DNA from: JAKEGN01 sp964465665
GTDB lineage: Bacteria; Pseudomonadota; Gammaproteobacteria; Steroidobacterales; Woeseiaceae
NCBI GenBank assembly: GCA_964465665.1
Contig: CAYXKM010000337.1
Coordinates: forward strand, 1 to 8,508
Length of the DNA: 8,508 nucleotides
Direction of reading: 5' to 3'
The translations under genes were made by a program, and so were the position numbers. Numbering within the stretch: position 1 is the stretch's first letter; each line of letters opens with the position of its first letter. The notes under the pieces were generated by a model, which had not been told where the DNA came from, searched no databases, and worked only from the letters and a program-made list of their open reading frames with translations. Shown here piece by piece: positions 8,052 to 8,508 of this stretch.

Positions 8052-8080
8052 ATTATTTTGACCGAAATGTACGAGATTAA
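8052..8080 (-). promoter_or_regulatory. Possible promoter of the DUF6491-like gene in an AT-rich spacer
   Basis: The 152-nt gap before this gene contains a conspicuous AT-rich patch. On the minus strand AATAAT (8057-8052, five of six to the -10 consensus) lies 17 nt after TTAATC (8080-8075, three of six to -35). The leader would be about 60 nt. The -35 element is poor, so only the region, not the exact site, is suggested. Confidence 0.25.
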
Positions 8081-8134
8081 GTTCATCAGGCGCCCGCAGT
8101 AATCCATTCTCTTGCAGGCGGTATTGCGCCAGCA

Positions 8135-8508
8135 TCAACCAGGGCCGGTTGCAACCGGTCGGGTCGGATCACGGATCCATTCGCTCCAGGACCCCACGTA
8201 AAGCCGGGGCCTCGTGCACCGTGCGATTGCCGCCGCCAGCGCGAGGTGGCAGGCGGTGACGCCGGAACCGCACATAGCCGCCCAAGGCCCGGCTGCCGGA
8301 TCTCCCAGCACTCCCAGCAGCCGTTCCTGCAGGTCGGCGGCGGGCAGAAACGCGCCGTCTGGCCCCAGCAGCTCGGAAAACGGCAAATTTTTCGCTCCAG
8401 GGATATGGCCGGCGACAGCGTCGATGGGTTCCACAAGCCCCTGGAATCGCTGCCGGTCGCGCGCATCGATCACACAAATGGCCTGAGGGCGGCGCGCCAG
8501 CTCGGCAG
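8135..8508 (-). CDS. Sulfurtransferase, C-terminal catalytic rhodanese domain (5' end outside window)
   Basis: Only the last 123 residues are present; the gene begins beyond the right edge. The visible part is the second, catalytic rhodanese domain. It shows VIDARDRQRFQG, then GHIPGAKNLPF, the active-site loop CGSGVTA (catalytic Cys codon 8270-8272), and the terminal YVGSWSEW followed by DPTRPVATG. The loop CGSGVTA, rather than CRKGVTA, is typical of 3-mercaptopyruvate sulfurtransferases of the SseA type, which pass sulfur from mercaptopyruvate to thiols or cyanide. The non-catalytic N-terminal domain should lie outside the window. The family normally has Asp or Ala where this protein has Val in YVGSWSEW. 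The stop at 8135 is followed by 152 nt before the next gene, with no clear terminator. Confidence 0.92.
   Translation of the reverse strand, partial: AELARRPQAICVIDARDRQRFQGLVEPIDAVAGHIPGAKNLPFSELLGPDGAFLPAADLQERLLGVLGDPAAGPWAAMCGSGVTACHLALAAAIARCTRPRLYVGSWSEWIRDPTRPVATGPG

Noticed and set aside
7983..8138. N-terminal extension of the DUF6491-like protein to the TTG at 8138
   Set aside because: It would overlap the sulfurtransferase stop codon and place a signal peptide inside the protein. The ATG at 7982 fits an exported protein better.

Overview
The window is a bacterial chromosome segment with high-50s GC by eye. Every gene I can support lies on the minus strand, so transcription runs from the right edge to the left. 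Protein similarity points to a gammaproteobacterium: a 3-mercaptopyruvate-type sulfurtransferase, a small exported DUF6491-like protein, and a helicase/nuclease pair whose smaller subunit belongs to the 'probable DNA repair protein' branch of the AddB superfamily. The species cannot be named from the sequence.

Layout in the direction of transcription: (1) 8508-8135, the C-terminal rhodanese domain of a sulfurtransferase, cut by the right edge. (2) 7982-7521, a 153-residue protein with a signal peptide, resembling DUF6491. It is followed by a clear intrinsic terminator at 7447-7414. (3) 7326-6106, a class III (CaiB/BaiF) CoA-transferase closest to the SUGCT (glutarate CoA-transferase) type. 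(4) 5986-3383, an AddB-like nuclease subunit without a Walker A motif. (5) 3393 to the left edge, an AddA-like UvrD-family helicase with a C-terminal PD-(D/E)XK nuclease, probably lacking only its last few residues.

Genes 4 and 5 overlap by 11 bp and should form a two-subunit helicase-nuclease that resects double-strand breaks for recombination, as AddAB and RecBCD do. The sulfurtransferase, DUF6491-like gene and CoA-transferase show no functional link to it. The terminator separates the DUF6491-like gene from the CoA-transferase. Only 119 bp with no recognisable terminator separates the CoA-transferase from the repair pair, so read-through is possible.

The most unusual observation is that the AddB-like subunit keeps its nuclease residues but has no cysteine in its last 259 residues. 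All four positions expected to hold an iron-sulfur cluster are substituted. I see no mobile element, RNA gene, CRISPR array or defence island, and no convincing wholly new system.
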